This document shows, piece after piece, positions 25,969 through 38,624 of a stretch of 64,000 nt of DNA (its first letter is position 1; each line of letters starts with the position of its first letter). Source of the stretch: Talpa occidentalis (lineage: Eukaryota > Chordata > Mammalia > Eulipotyphla > Talpidae). Location of the stretch: the NCBI RefSeq assembly GCF_014898055.3, contig NW_023603184.1:120022615-120086614 (forward strand), read 5' to 3'. A program made the translations under genes and the position numbers. Under the pieces are notes generated by a model that was not told the DNA's origin, did no database searches, and was given only the letters and a program-made list of their open reading frames with translations.

Positions 25969-26232
25969 GGGCCTTCCTGGTGGCCCAAGGATTATTAAAC
26001 ACAGAACTATAAAGCAATCCGCAGCCTCTGCAAAATGAGTTCGATCCCCAGCTGGCCAGGGAGCAACCCACATGGCGCAGCAGACCTCTCCTGACACCCA
26101 CTGCTCCCCTCAGCAGTGTACTTCAGTCAATCTGCCTGTTCTGTTCCCCACTGTCTCTGGTGAATCCTCTCACCCCCCACACCTCTGGCCTGTACCCCAG
26201 CTCTTATATGCATAAATAAATAAATCTTCAAA
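25969..26232 (+). mobile_element. tRNA-derived SINE, type II, full length
   Basis: Head GGGCCTTCCTGGTGGCCCAA, B box AGTTCGATCCCC and tail ATATGCATAAATAAATAAAT. The duplication is A-rich and blurred (AAAATAAAAATTA before, a similar ATAATAAATTA after). Confidence 0.9.
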
Positions 26233-26244
26233 AAAAATAAAAAA

Positions 26245-28439
26245 TAATAAATTATCCAATTCACGAGATTTCCAGGAGTATAGAGAATCATCTGGAAAAA
26301 GCCAACATTAAATGAACATAAATATTCAGTGTGTGGATAAGGAAACAGTTCTGTACAGTTGCATGAAACTGCTTACTGATACAAGTTGAATTTTCATTCA
26401 AATAGTAAGATAAAAAAGGTCTGAAGCCATTCCCAGAAGAACTACCTACATTTTCAGAGCACTATAGTTTTCAAATATTTTTTTTCAAAGAAGAGATCCT
26501 TTTTATCTAGGTAATCAATACCCAGCTCCACTCTATTAAGGAGCTGAAGACAAAAGCAAAAAATAACACAAAGACTTTTTAAATTAGTCACTTTTCAATC
26601 ACTTCTCCCACACAATTATAGAACTGATCCCTGCCAGTTACATTTCTGTCAGTCACCAAATTTCAGATGTTCCAACAATAAATTGATTGCACAGAGAAAT
26701 TTCATGAACTAGTAAAAGAGTGAGGAATTCATAAAAGTCAATGAAAGTGATTTTGAAGAACTACTTGAATCACTGTCTCATAAGGATCTGGCAGAGTTAA
26801 AATAACTAAAGGAGGAAAAAGAACAAAATAATTTTAATATCATAGGATTAAAGAGAACCCAAAGGAAGGTTATCAGAGGGACTTTTTTTTTTTTTGTCTT
26901 TTTAGTAGTTACTTTATAGTCGCTGAGTCACAGGAAAATGTGACATGGTGCTTGCAACACGACTTCCATGACTGTAGTTAGAACCTCAAACATCATATTG
27001 TGCTATCATACAATTAATTCCCCTCCGCCCTCTGGAAATTTTAACACTTCATTTGTTCTTTGTCTCTCTTAGCAATTAGGCTTTATTTGTGGTTACACTC
27101 AAAATTTTGTTGTATGTAATGTAAAATAAACTGATTACCATGATTTGAGTTTTTGTTTGTCAAGATCAACCTCTTTGCCCCTTATTTACAATGAAATTTG
27201 GCCTTTCAGTGTAAATGGATTCATTTTAAGAGACCTGCTTTTCTGGAATCTCCTGCCCATCCTCTGACCCCCTGTATTATCTCCACAGCTCCCTATAATG
27301 GAGCTGTTCATTCTAGATTTGATTTCCAGACGTCAGCACCAGGCTAGTGGAGAACAAATCTGAGACTCATGCTTAGGTCTTTAAAGTCTCTTCCTCCTCC
27401 CTCTGTCAGCACTTCTAGTAGCCTCTTTAAACTCCAGAATTTGACTGGGTTGCCAAGGCCAAATCACATGGTGTCTCAGTTTATTCACAACACTGGGGTG
27501 TGAAAGGAAGAGGTGGAAGGAGGAAGATGAAACTATCTTCTTAGAGCTTTTACAATGTGCCTCAAGTACAGGTAGGTGCCCAGCAGCCCCCCAACACGAG
27601 AGTATCATTCTTAAGCCTTCTGACTCAACCCATTTTCTGCTTGCCTTCTCATTATAATTTTTGGTCCACCTATGTAAGCTTTACAGGCATAGAAAGTAAT
27701 CATTTATTTGTTATGAGTCATAGACTTATTATAAGCCCATGATATTGTTGAGAAGCAGCAATTTTCCCCTCTCAAGATAGTCACCATTGACTCCGACAAC
27801 TCTGTGATGTGCAGGCAGAATAGAGGCCAAAGTTATGCTTTGCCAATGGGAGCTTCCAGAGTAGGAAGGCAATAAAAAGCACATCATTTTTGCACCTCTC
27901 ACTCTTTTTTGAAAAATATAATAAATACATATCTAGAGGGTTCTTTGAGCAAATGAGTGAACCTTTATATGAAGAAATCCTGCAGTAACCTGAGAAGTGA
28001 AGTTCTGCTCCCTGTCCATGGTGCAGTGGGTTTCTGGAGCATCAGTGATGTGTCAAAAGGAAGACTGCGATGACCTTTAAGCCTAAACATATATGGAAGA
28101 AAGAGGAAACTGGTGATGCCAAGTCTGATAAAGTTGCCTAAAGACGCACACTTTCCTCCTACCCAAATTCACTGGACACATAAAACTAAGCATCAGGTAC
28201 CCTCAGGGATCTTCAGCAGGCTTTATAACCACATGCTGTAAATTCTTTCACAAAGCGACTTGGTCTTCTCTCCTGCTTTCCCTTCCACTGGTTCTGCCAG
28301 ATGTCTACTGCAGTAGCAGAGACACACAGCTCTTGAAAGTGCAACAAATGAGAACATATGGCTTAAACAAGATTTGAAGTGTATTAAATTGTTTCTATAG
28401 AACAGGCAACTCCTACAAAATAATGATAGAACTATTTTA
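26245..28439. other. intronic sequence, nothing recognised
   Basis: Mostly unique-looking, with a T-run at 26884. Short open frames are unconvincing. Confidence 0.45.
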
Positions 28440-28960
28440 ATTAGATCGGATAGAGCTATATGACTAAAAGTAAAACTGTCCATTTCTTTCTAAGGATGCT
28501 GACAATTTTCATTTGTTTCAATGAATCAAATGATTTTAACTACTCATTAAGTTTACAGAAATTAGATTGCTCTTTCCAAATTCAATGTACTACAAGCACT
28601 TTAATTAATAGATTAGAATCTACTCAAAGGAAAAAATCCATTTAGTTTAAAAATAAAACTAAATATTTATTTTTGCTAAGAATGCTACACTATTTAACTT
28701 AGCAAGATACCAAGTCCTTAAATGATAGTTTCAAACAAGTTAAAATCCTATTAAAATGCAAATCAATTATAACTGGCTGTAATGGGGCGGGGCAGAAACA
28801 GTGTGCAATTATTCATTTCCTCATTAATCCAATTAATTTTAAAGGAAGGATCCCAGGGTAAATGAAATCCCCGCTTGGCAGTGGTAAGCCTTTCTGTCAT
28901 GATACATGTATAATTGGGTTAAAGATAAAATTTTGAAACCTAAGTATTAGCCCTTTTCTC
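28440..28960. promoter_or_regulatory. candidate conserved non-coding element / enhancer
   Basis: This repeat-free stretch is dense in homeodomain-like TAATTA/ATTAAT sites. It includes the POU octamer ATGCAAAT (28756-28763), a GC box GGGGCGGGGC (28784-28793) and TCATTAATCCAATTAATTTT near 28821-28840. Enhancer function is inferred from motif density only. Confidence 0.35.
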
Positions 28961-29324
28961 CTCTCCTCCTTGGAGGGGAAGGTGTTCCCCTTCTTGCCAT
29001 CTGAAAGTATGAACCCAATGGGGTTAGTCAAACTGAGAACCAGAAAAACGGTTGTGCACAGCTCCAGTCCCAATGCAGTGTGTCTGGGGCATACTGGGCT
29101 CCTCTGACATATTTCTCTTTCTGGTTAGGTAAGTTAGGTTGGGTTTCTGCCACAGACTTAAAGAATCCTAGATATCATACTGGATTCATTCCACCATTAC
29201 AGTACAAATCCTAGATAATGAGTTAGCAGGAAGAGAAAAACTAAAAGCTGAAAGAATCTAAAATGACCTACAAACCATGGGCTTACCAAAAGAAGAAAGA
29301 AAAAGACTTGGTTTGGAGGAGGAG

Positions 29325-29640
29325 TATGAAGTGGGAAATGCTGATCAAGGTAGAAATTTCAAATTATAAGATGAACAAGGTCCGAGAATCTAATATATAG
29401 CATAGTGGTTATAGTTAATAATGCTCAGCCATATACTTGAAACTTGCTAAGAGAGTAGATCTGAAATGTTCTCATCACAAAAAAGAAGCAGTTATTATGT
29501 TATGTCATGGAGGTGTTAACTAAACTATGGTGGTAATAATTTTGCAATGGATAAAGGTATTAAATCAACACATTGTCTATCTTAATCACACAATATGGTA
29601 CATCACGTGTATTTCAATAAAACTGGAAATAAAATAAGAT
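29325..29640 (+). repeat. old L1 3'UTR
   Basis: It resembles L1 3'UTR in order: GTGGTTATAGTTAATAATGC, AACTTGCTAAGAGAGTAGATC, GTTCTCATCACAAAAAAG, TGGAGGTGTTAACTAAACTA and a CAATAAAACTGG end. Confidence 0.7.
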
Positions 29641-30534
29641 CAAAGAAGAAGACTGTCATAGGCAATTTTTTCTGAGATTAGAATTGTGAAGCAAGGAATA
29701 TTTTAACCAGGATTTGTACATGTGATCACAAAAGAAAAATTTTGCCTATTTGACCAGATTCTTGATTATTAATGACATTTGTTGGTGTTAAGTACAGCTT
29801 TACAATATCGTCTGCTTTAATGTTCAGTGTTAGTTTGTATTTAGTTACTTTAACAGAGTTTTATTTTTACATAAATTATATTTCAGAAAATTCATGTTTA
29901 AATAAGGAAACTGAAGACAGCTACAGTGGGCTCTGCAATTTAGAGCACATCCAAGGCTCATGAGCCCCACCTAATGACAGCACTTCTAGATCTCATAGCA
30001 GTCTTGGGGTAGAGAGTAAGACACCTTGGAACCTGAAACTTCAAACACAAAGTTGTGACATGAAGCTTCATAAAAAGCTCCATATAAAAGATTTCATCAC
30101 ATTCAGAAAACATGAAATGAAGGTAAAACTTGCCAACCTAATTTTATCACCAAAAAATAAGAGTTGAGAGAATAAGGAAAAGAAATACTTTAGGGGAGTC
30201 TTTCCAATTTCAAAAATAACACATGCCAACTATAAAATTTCAAAAAAGATGAGGCAATGTAAAGAAGATAAATATCATCCATAATGCCACTACCCAGAGA
30301 TGACAGCCCACCACAGTCCAGTCTATAAAAACATGCACAGCTATTTCAAGTATAGATGAGATGATGTCATACTACAAGTAAAAACTGTTTTGCAACCGCT
30401 TTTTTCCCATACAAAATGTAATGTGGGCCTTAATTTTAATAAACATAGCACTATGTCATCTTTTTTTAATAGCCAGAGAACACACCATTTTACAACATAC
30501 CATCCATTCACTAATTCCCTCAAGATGGTCATTG

Positions 30535-30797
30535 AAATTACTGCTATAAGGAAGTTAGAAAACCTAAATAAGAGACCAGGAAAAAGCTAATTATAATAAA
30601 GTAAAAATCAAAATCAACAAGCAACTATAAACCAGAGACACACTGGGGAAGGGGAGGAGGGATTAGGGTCAAAATAAGGGGGGTGGGAATTGTATGGGTA
30701 ATATAACCAAGATGAAAATGCATATATTGTGCAAAAATGAAAAATGATGTAAAAATATATAAAATTTGAAAATTGAAAAAATAAATTACTGCTATAA
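30535..30797 (+). mobile_element. severely 5'-truncated L1 with 15-bp duplication
   Basis: Only 233 bp of L1 (30550-30782) remain, all 3'UTR plus the last few ORF2 bases. AAATTACTGCTATAA flanks it at 30535-30549 and 30783-30797. The UTR matches that of the L1 at 14853. Confidence 0.93.
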
Positions 30798-31019
30798 ACC
30801 AAGTTGTAAAAACATCCTCATACATTCACTACTGTACATTTGCCTGACTATTTCCTTAGTATATATTCTAAAAGATGATATTGCTGGAGACTCAGGGTTT
30901 GATGAGTGTTACCAAAATGTTTTTTAGAAAGTCGATACATAAACACTCCTCATACCTGCAGACTGTGGAAATGGCTATTTCTTTTCCTGACACTTTCACA
31001 ACACTGAATGTATCTTTGG

Positions 31020-31225
31020 AGGCAGTTTGGTGACTAAGAGAATAGGATCTAGAATTACAGTTCCATATCTAGGTACAAATCCCAGCTCTGCCATAAAGCA
31101 GCTCTATGACCTCTGGAAAGTTACTCAATATTTCTGTACAGAGGTTATATCATTAAGGGTCATTTTTAAGGATTTTGAGTTATTACAATACTTAAAACAC
31201 AGTAAGTACTCAATAGTCACTCATA
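31020..31225 (+). repeat. MIR
   Basis: TTTGGTGACTAAGAGAATAGG, CAAATCCCAGCTCTGCCATA, GACCTCTGGAAAGTTACTCAA and AGTAAGTACTCAATAGTCAC occur in MIR order. Confidence 0.7.
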
Positions 31226-33248
31226 ATATTAGATAGTGCCCATCAGAAAACATTTTTGCATAATTTGTATTTAATTCTTACTGGAATTAAACTAAGCCCT
31301 TTTATTTAGCTTTTATAACAACTTTTATTTTCTCGGCTTTTTTAAAAAAACAGTAAATGATATCTACAAATAGTGGAGATTATTTCTGTACCTCCCTGAT
31401 TTGTTTTTCTAGGATAATTGCATTGGTTAGAATTTCTAAAAGAAAGTTGAGCAGTAGTGGTAGTCATACACATTCTTATATCATACGCATCTTATATCAT
31501 TTATGCTAACTTTATGTTAGCATAAAGTTATCTTTATGCTAACAAAGCATTTTTAAGATATTTTAAAATTCAACATTATAAAATGTGATGGTAAAGGCAA
31601 ATTTTTCTAAACACTTTTGATATAAAGTATCCTTTAAATATAAGGTATGTTGAATTATGGTATTCTTTGGTGGTAGGGGAAGTCATCTTCTACATTTTAA
31701 ATTAAAATGTATATACCTTGAATAAGTGAATAAGAGCAAAGTAATATTTGCCACTTAGGAATATGAAGTATAAAATAAATAGCTATTATTTACTCAAATT
31801 AATTTGTGAAACAATGGAAATTTAAGACAGTAATATAATTTGCTCAATGACCAAAATTATTTTTTTGTTAAAGAAGTAGATAAATACCAGAAAAATTTCA
31901 GACCATTGATGGCAACCAAAAATATTAAGCCCTTTAATTTTATACAGCTGCATTTTGAGCTAGTATTTTTGACTCCTTGTGTTTTCATCCTAAAACGGCA
32001 TATGAATTTCAAAAGAAAGACTTCATTTCTCACAATTCACACCCCCATACTCCTACACTCTGGGAAGGAGCCAGAATTATTTCTAGATATACAAGCCTCA
32101 GTACAAATTAAGCTTCTAAGTGCTAACCCCCAAATGAGGGATACTCAATCACAGAACATGTTAGGTTCTTTTTTTTTTTCTTCAGTTAAAGTAAAACTAC
32201 ACTCAATCAAATATTCTGGAGGATCTTCCCCAAATCTTAACAAAATATGAAGGTGCACCTGAGACCTACAAGCCTACAGGCAAAATTATACAGAATAATA
32301 ACATATTCACTGAGAACTAGAGTGTCAGACCCTGGGCTTATAAGCTTATACTTCTATACATCATCTCCTATCACCAATTTACCTACCTGACAAGGAAAAT
32401 ATTGCCACACTGCTAGCTTCACTTTGCCTCTGCCACACAGATTCTTCCTATAGCAGCCTACAAGTGATGCAGGGGGCTATTTGGGAGTCATGCCTGATCT
32501 GCTGTCGTCTAAAGAAAAGTGAAGGAAGTTTCAGGGTGAGAGGCACCACAGATACAGTTTGAACTTGAACTTGGGCTGGTGAAAGATTGATTACATAAGA
32601 TCACAACAATCAGCAAATAAGAGTAATCATATCCCAGTGTGCAGTGATGAGGGATGAGGTAAAATGATACCTAGATACGTCCATATGGCCTTCCTGTTGA
32701 CCCTCCTAGAACATTTTGCTCGAGTAAGAGTGAGCACAACTAAGAAACTCTGAATTTACTTTTCTACAGAATATAAAATAAAGTTTATTGGGTAAGACAT
32801 AATAATTCAATAAAACTAGTCCAATGAAGCTATTATAACTAGTCCAATGGTGCTTTTCAATAAAAGATGCTTTAAATTTAAACAGCTTTCACTTTCTTTA
32901 TTCTTTAATACACAGAACACATTATGATATGTGTGGACTGTTCCATGTGTGTAAAAGTCAAAGATTCCTAAATAATAAATTTACTGATACACATGTAACT
33001 ATTGCTGGTATTCACTCTCCTGCACCAAGCTCTATGCAAAAAGACATTCAAATCAAACTCAAGGAATGGAAAATATCTGAGACAGCATTAATAGTTCCTA
33101 ATGAATAGATATGATACAGTATCAAATATTAAATTCTAAATGTGCAGCTGCTTCTACTCTGGTTTCATAACACTTTGTTCATTTCAAGTTCCAAGCATTT
33201 TATATAGAATTTTAGAACTAAAAGACCCTTTGTAGATAATCTAGTTCT
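31226..33248. other. AT-rich intronic sequence, no gene
   Basis: Holds an inverted-repeat cluster at 31500-31543 and two ACTAGTCCAATG copies near 32816 and 32838. A 136-residue open frame at 31840-32250 has no recognisable domain and AT-driven composition; I regard it as chance. Confidence 0.45.
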
Positions 33249-33821
33249 AACATTTTTCATTTTTTTTTTTATTTTTATATTCCCCCATACAATTGCAAAC
33301 GCCCCATTCTGACCCCAATCCTTCCCCTCCCGCCCCCCACCCCCCAAAAAGTGTCTCTGGTTCATAGTTTTTTGTTGATTTTGATTTTCACTTTCTTATA
33401 TTCATTTTCCTGGTCCCTTCTTTAAGTTTTCTAGATTCCTGCTATGAGTGAGACCATCCGGTATTTTTCTTTTTCTTTTTGGCTTATTTCGCTGAGCATG
33501 ATCCCTTCCAGTGCCATCCATGTTGCTGCAAATTGCATGTGTTTATCTTTTTTGAATGCTGAGTAATATTCCATGGTATATATGTACCACATCTTCTTGA
33601 TCCAGTCATCTATTTTTGGGCATTTGGGTTGTTTCCAAAGCTTAGCTATTGTAAACAGTGCTGCTATAAACATAGGAGTGCAGGTGCTCTTTGGAATTGA
33701 TGTTTCTGTGTCCTTTGGATAAATACCTAGGAGTGGAATTGCTGCATCATATGGAAGCTCTATGTTTAGTAAGTCCAGAAATCTCCACACAGCTCTCCAT
33801 AGTGGTTGGAACATTTTTCAT
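33249..33821 (-). mobile_element. 5'-truncated L1, minus strand, with intact ORF2 C-terminal fragment
   Basis: The L1 (33261-33809) lies between AACATTTTTCAT copies (33249-33260, 33810-33821). On the minus strand it keeps an open 127-residue frame (33431-33814) containing the ORF2 tail ([40 protein letters not shown]). The 3'UTR carries a C-rich plus-strand tract at 33321-33345. Confidence 0.92.
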
Positions 33822-34114
33822 TTTTTTTTATATTTAATCATGTGTTATATATTTAATCGCTAATTTTTATAAACATTTGGATTCTGAGACTTTCAAACAC
33901 AAGGAAAATTAGTTTATGGAGAGAATGAAATGAGATATAACCTCTATGTAAGTTGTTGGAAGCTTGAAAATTAGTCACTTGCACACAGGGTAAGAAACCT
34001 CTTTTAGTGGTAGAAAGGGTGTCCAGGGTAACAAAAATACAATGAAAATTTTAATAAATTTTGGTTAGTCTATAATCTGAGGTATAGGAGAAAGGATAAG
34101 CTTAGAGAATCAGA

Positions 34115-34310
34115 TCTGAGCTCCACTCTCAAGCTCACCCCTTGCTAGCTGCCTAAGCCTGAAGTAACTCAATAGTTTCATTATCTTCACTTTCAAAGAG
34201 CTAACATTTGCACTGCTTACCTCATTAGATTATTGAGGATAACGTACAAGAATTATGGGAGAGTGCTTATAAATGGAAAAGCACACCAATACCTATTATT
34301 GTCCAAATCA
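34115..34310 (+). repeat. MIR
   Basis: ATCTGAGCTCCACTCTCAAG, TTTCATTATCTTCACTTTC and GCTTACCTCATTAGATTATTGAGG occur in MIR order. Diverged. Confidence 0.55.
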
Positions 34311-35040
34311 TTATTAAAATGTGGACCTCTAGAAAATTTTAAAAATTTACCACTCAGTGGCACTAGGGCATGCACACCAGAACAAATTTAAATCAGAGTG
34401 TGAATCATGCAAACATTTTTAACTTCAATGGCAACAATGCTACAAAAATTACACAAAGAAATAACACAAAGAAACATTTTTTAGAGAAAGCACTGAAAGA
34501 CACACATTTGGTTGACTTAGTAAGAGACTTTAAAATGAGTTAGAATGATTTATAGCATTTAAGAGGCATTTAGTCTTTAAGTGGAGAAAGTTGCTAGTCA
34601 TCTGAAAGAAAAACAAGCATTATGGGAATTCCTAAAACCAATGGACTAAAATTCCATCACTTTTGGCTACTTTGTAAACCAGGCTTTTCACAAAGAGCCT
34701 TATTAAGTTTTCCAGTAATCAGACATACATACAAGAGAGAAAGAGAGAACGCGGAATTCTAAATCGTACCCAATGTGTACTTCATGTAAGCAAGACAGAT
34801 CTTATGACTCCACAGGCACCTCAAAGTTTTAACTACCCCTCATGCTCACTTTGTATTCCATAAAGAATAATGGAAATACAGGAATACTTCACATGTAAGT
34901 TTTTTACAAATCCTTATTATATAGTCTTATTCTTGTAAGATAATACTTCATTCTGGTGGCCTTCTTTGTTTTGTTGTTTTGTTTTTAAAATTAAGTGGCA
35001 TGTTTTAACCTTTCCCTTCGAATACGCCTTTTCACATTAC

Positions 35041-35043
<3 letters not shown>

Positions 35044-35102
<59 letters not shown>
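35044..35102. repeat. (TA)n(CA)n compound microsatellite
   Basis: About 17 TA units run directly into about 12 CA units. Confidence 0.97.
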
Positions 35103-35221
35103 ACCCCATCCACCAAAAAAAAAAAAAATCAACAACCAAAACAAACGAAGATGCCACGGAAGAGATAAATGAAATATGATTCATTAAGTATAAAAATATG
35201 TTGTTTCAAATTCAGAATAAT

Positions 35222-35860
35222 TTAATAACTCTTCGTTTTTTCATATGTATCTGGCAAAGGGACAGATACATGTCCCGATCCTGTCACAAGAGGCAGAATT
35301 CCAGCATCTGGTACAACGTTCCAAGACAGAGTTAAAGTGACATTCCTGTTTCCCTTGAGACCATTTCCATCGTCCAAGAAGAAGTATTTTGTTTTCATCT
35401 TTCAACAGCAGCTTCGGATTATCACCTCTCAGAACGATCTTGTCCCAAAGGACAACTTGGTTCAAAGCATTGTTTTTTGTGGAATATTCTGCTGATAAAT
35501 AAACAATTGCTTAACATTCCAATCAAATATATTCTCTAGATCAGCTGTTATATCTAATGTAATGAATTCCACATCACTTCTTTCTCTAGGTCCAGTGAAG
35601 TCTTCTACGTTTTTTAGCATGATCCGCGAGACGTGCAGCCGCACCTGGATGCTCGGGTCCTTAAAGGCGGTGGTGATGAAGCAGCCGAAGGTGAGCGCCG
35701 CCATCGCGCTCAGCGAGAAGGTGAACAGCGAGTTCGCCCGCGACAGCACCGTGTTCATTGCGCCCGTCTGCCCCGCGCCGTCTCCACACGCGCACGCCCC
35801 GGATCCCGATCGGGTCGCGGAGGGGCTCCCTGCGATCCGCACTGCCGGGGTGCGCACCTT
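35222..35860 (-). pseudogene. SPCS3P: processed pseudogene of SPCS3 (signal peptidase complex subunit 3)
   Basis: On the minus strand an intronless copy of SPCS3 starts at ATG 35758 ([12 protein letters not shown]) and reaches the original stop at 35222-35224. The parent gene encodes the roughly 180-residue single-pass ER membrane subunit (SPC22/23) that supports signal peptide cleavage. The N-terminal membrane segment ([19 protein letters not shown]) and [20 protein letters not shown] are clear. A 4-base loss after NVKQLF and a 2-base loss at KD-KTKY break the frame. Together they account for the 537-base length against the expected 543. GC-rich 5'UTR sequence extends to about 35860. The absence of introns and the isolated GC-rich block in AT-rich intron support retroposition. 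The A-tail and target duplication were not resolved, so the 3' limit is uncertain. Confidence 0.93.
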
Positions 35861-35879
35861 CTGGGAGCTAATATTTTTC

Positions 35880-35990
35880 ATTTTTGAATAACATAAACTG
35901 ACCTTCTAAGTGCTAGATGATTTTTTCCAAGGTCATACAGTTTATTATTAATAGACCTGGGATAATGGTCCAGATTTCTCAAGTTCATGC
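35880..35990 (+). repeat. MIR-like fragment
   Basis: TTTTCCAAGGTCATACAGTT and AATAGACCTGGGATAATGG are MIR-like. It abuts the SPCS3 copy. Confidence 0.4.
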
Positions 35991-36229
35991 CCCCATTACA
36001 TGCTGTCTTCACCTCACAACTTTGCCATGCAAGGTCATCTTGCAGAGGTGTTCAATAGATCAGCACAGAAAAGATCTTTTAAAAGACGTACTTTTTAAAA
36101 ATGTATACTTTTAAATAATATGTGAGTTTTTCAGATATCTAGCCAGAGAATAATACTTTCTATAAACTGGGTAGGAGAATCAGGAAACAATATAAATAGA
36201 TTCTCTTAACCTATTCATAGCATTGTCCT

Positions 36230-36385
36230 AATCCTTAATTCTACTAACTGTACCTTTTCCTAAGTCACTTAACCACAGTGGTCCTTGATTTTCTCACATA
36301 TAAAAATGAAAAAGTTGTTCCACAGAATCCCTAAGACATCTTCCATCTCTACAAATTTATCTCTGTGGTTCACTTATAAATAAAA
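36230..36385 (+). repeat. MIR-like fragment
   Basis: TAAGTCACTTAACCACAGTGG, CTTGATTTTCTCACATATAAA and ACATCTTCCATCTCTAC resemble MIR/MIR3 3' sequence. Confidence 0.4.
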
Positions 36386-36389
36386 AAAA

Positions 36390-37539
36390 AAAAATTCTCC
36401 CACTTTTGTTCTCATCCTTATAACAAACTTTTAAAAAGCATTACTACCACAAAAACAAAACAGGAAAGAGCCAAATACAGAAGTACTCTATACTTCTGAA
36501 ATTTGCCAAAATATGACAAAGTGCTGATCAATAAAACATAAGAAATCAAAAGGGATAGCACAGCAAGTCTTTAAAGGCACCATAGTCTAATATACTGGGA
36601 ATTATTTTCCTGTCCTATGTCCTCATTTCATTACTTAGCTGAGTTACACAATCTCTGACAGTAAAAGGTCTTATAATGTTGGAGTACCTGGCTTTCACCC
36701 CAAATGTATGAAAATCTGTGACTTGCAATTGCCAGCTACTGAAGCACAGACACAAGGTTCTAAAAAAGCTTCATAGCGAAAACTATGAAGCCAGATGATG
36801 ACAACAACATGAATGTTAACACATTTACTAAGTAACAATATAGCCAGATGACTGAGTAAGTACTAGGTGCTTATTAAGTATTTACTCTATGTCCAGCACT
36901 AAGTTAGGAACTGCAGAAGAAGGAGAAAAAGAAAAGACTTGGTTCATGTTCTCTAAAAGCTTACTGTATATTTAAGTGGAAAACATCAAAAAGGAAACAA
37001 AAAGCACAGAACTATGAAAATTAAATGCTACATTCTGTGCATAAGTGGCTGGAGAATTATTAATTTGAAATGACATAAAAAATAAATTGTCTCAAAGAAA
37101 GAATAGACCAGACTTTTTCATAGACTGGATTCTACTCAACCTACCATATTTTCCTTTAGTACAAATTCTATTATATGATTCAAGATGACAATGACATTTC
37201 TGGATCCATTAATAGCACTTTCCAGATGGCCAATTCCTGTTTATGCTTTAATCAAGTCTTAGCTGAATGGAATTTTAAAACTTAATGTAATCACTACTTC
37301 ACAGAAATGTAACCCAAACAGGTTTCTTTTTTATTAATAGGTCTTCCATTAAGGCCATTTATTTACAAAACAGATGGTTTTTCAGTAACTGACAAACTTA
37401 TAAATCTCTGAAGCAATCCTTAATCACCACCACAGAAAAAAGCAAGGAAATGATCCTTCATTAGCATATGTTTAACAAGCCTGAGTATCACTGAACATAA
37501 ATCAGGTCAAAACAATTTTACTTTTTCATCTCAACAACA
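36390..37539. other. AT-rich intronic sequence
   Basis: A possible L2-like piece (TATTTACTCTATGTCCAGCA) lies near 36880. No gene was seen. Confidence 0.4.
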
Positions 37540-38622
37540 TTAGAAATACATAATGTATGCAAAACACTCCACAACATTGGTTTCAGGGATGTCTTTGGAG
37601 AATCTATCCCAACAAGAAGAGAAACAAAATAAAAAATGGGACTACATCAACTACAAAGCTTCTGCACAGTAAAATAAACATCATTAAAATGAAAAAAATA
37701 AGCTACCAAATGGAGAAAATATTTGTATATCATACATTTTACAAGGGGCTAATATCCAAGATCTATGAGAACTCACACAACTCAACAAGATGAAAATAAA
37801 ACACAAAAAATGGGGAGAAAAGCTAAGTAGAAACTTCTCTAAAGAAGACAGATGGCCAGTAGGCACATGAAAAAACGTTCAAAATCACTTATCAATATGA
37901 AACACTACCTCACACCTGTAACAATGATCCATATCAAAAAAAAAAAAAAAAAAAGAAAGAAACAAGTGTTGGTGAGTGTATGGGGGAAAAAAGCAACCTA
38001 CAGACACTGTTGGTGGGAATGCTGACTGGTCCAGTCCTGTGAAAAGCAGTATGGAGTTTTCTCAAAATATTAAAAATAGATAGACCATATGATCTGGCAA
38101 TTTCACTCCTAGGTATTCAAAGAATGCAAAAACCCTAAATTGAAGGGATGTATGCAATCCTGTGATCTGTTGTAGCACTATTTATAATAGCCAAGTAATG
38201 GAACCAGCCCAAGAGTCCAATGACAGATGAATGGATACACACACACATACACACTGGCATAGTACTCAATTATAAAAAATGATGAAATCTTACCATTCGC
38301 TACAACATGGATTGAACTGGAGGGGACTGTGCTAATAGAGATGAATAAGAAAGAGAAAAGAAATTCTGGATGACATCACTTACGTGGAATACAGAGAAAC
38401 AAAGGAACAGGCAAAACAAATCCTAGAAATCTGAATGTAGAATTGAGTCTACCAACATGGGAGGGGAAGGTAACACAAGTGGGAGGGGGTATGATCTATG
38501 GTAGAGAATTATGGTGCTTTAGTGCTAAGTGTGGTATGGTAAAGCACACCTAATCAGGTGTACCCTATTCCCCTAAATCACATACAGTGTTGCAAATCAA
38601 TATTACCTCAATTAAAAAAACA
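37540..38622 (+). mobile_element. old L1 3' end, ORF2 C-terminus and 3'UTR
   Basis: L1 ORF2 text runs in order (GCAAAACACTCCACAACATT, TGGGACTACATCAACTACAA, TCACTCCTAGGTATTCAAAG, ATTTATAATAGCCAAGTAAT), then a 3'UTR and TACCTCAATTAAAAAAAC end. It is damaged by stops and an A-run at 37940. Confidence 0.78.
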
Positions 38623-38624
38623 TG

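Noticed and set aside
31840..32250. 136-residue open frame on the plus strand
   Set aside because: AT-rich composition, no domain, no splice or promoter context; consistent with chance.
34960..34990. T-rich stretch considered as the A-tail of the SPCS3 retrocopy
   Set aside because: It lies over 200 bp beyond the recognisable copy, with a microsatellite between, and no matching target duplication was found.
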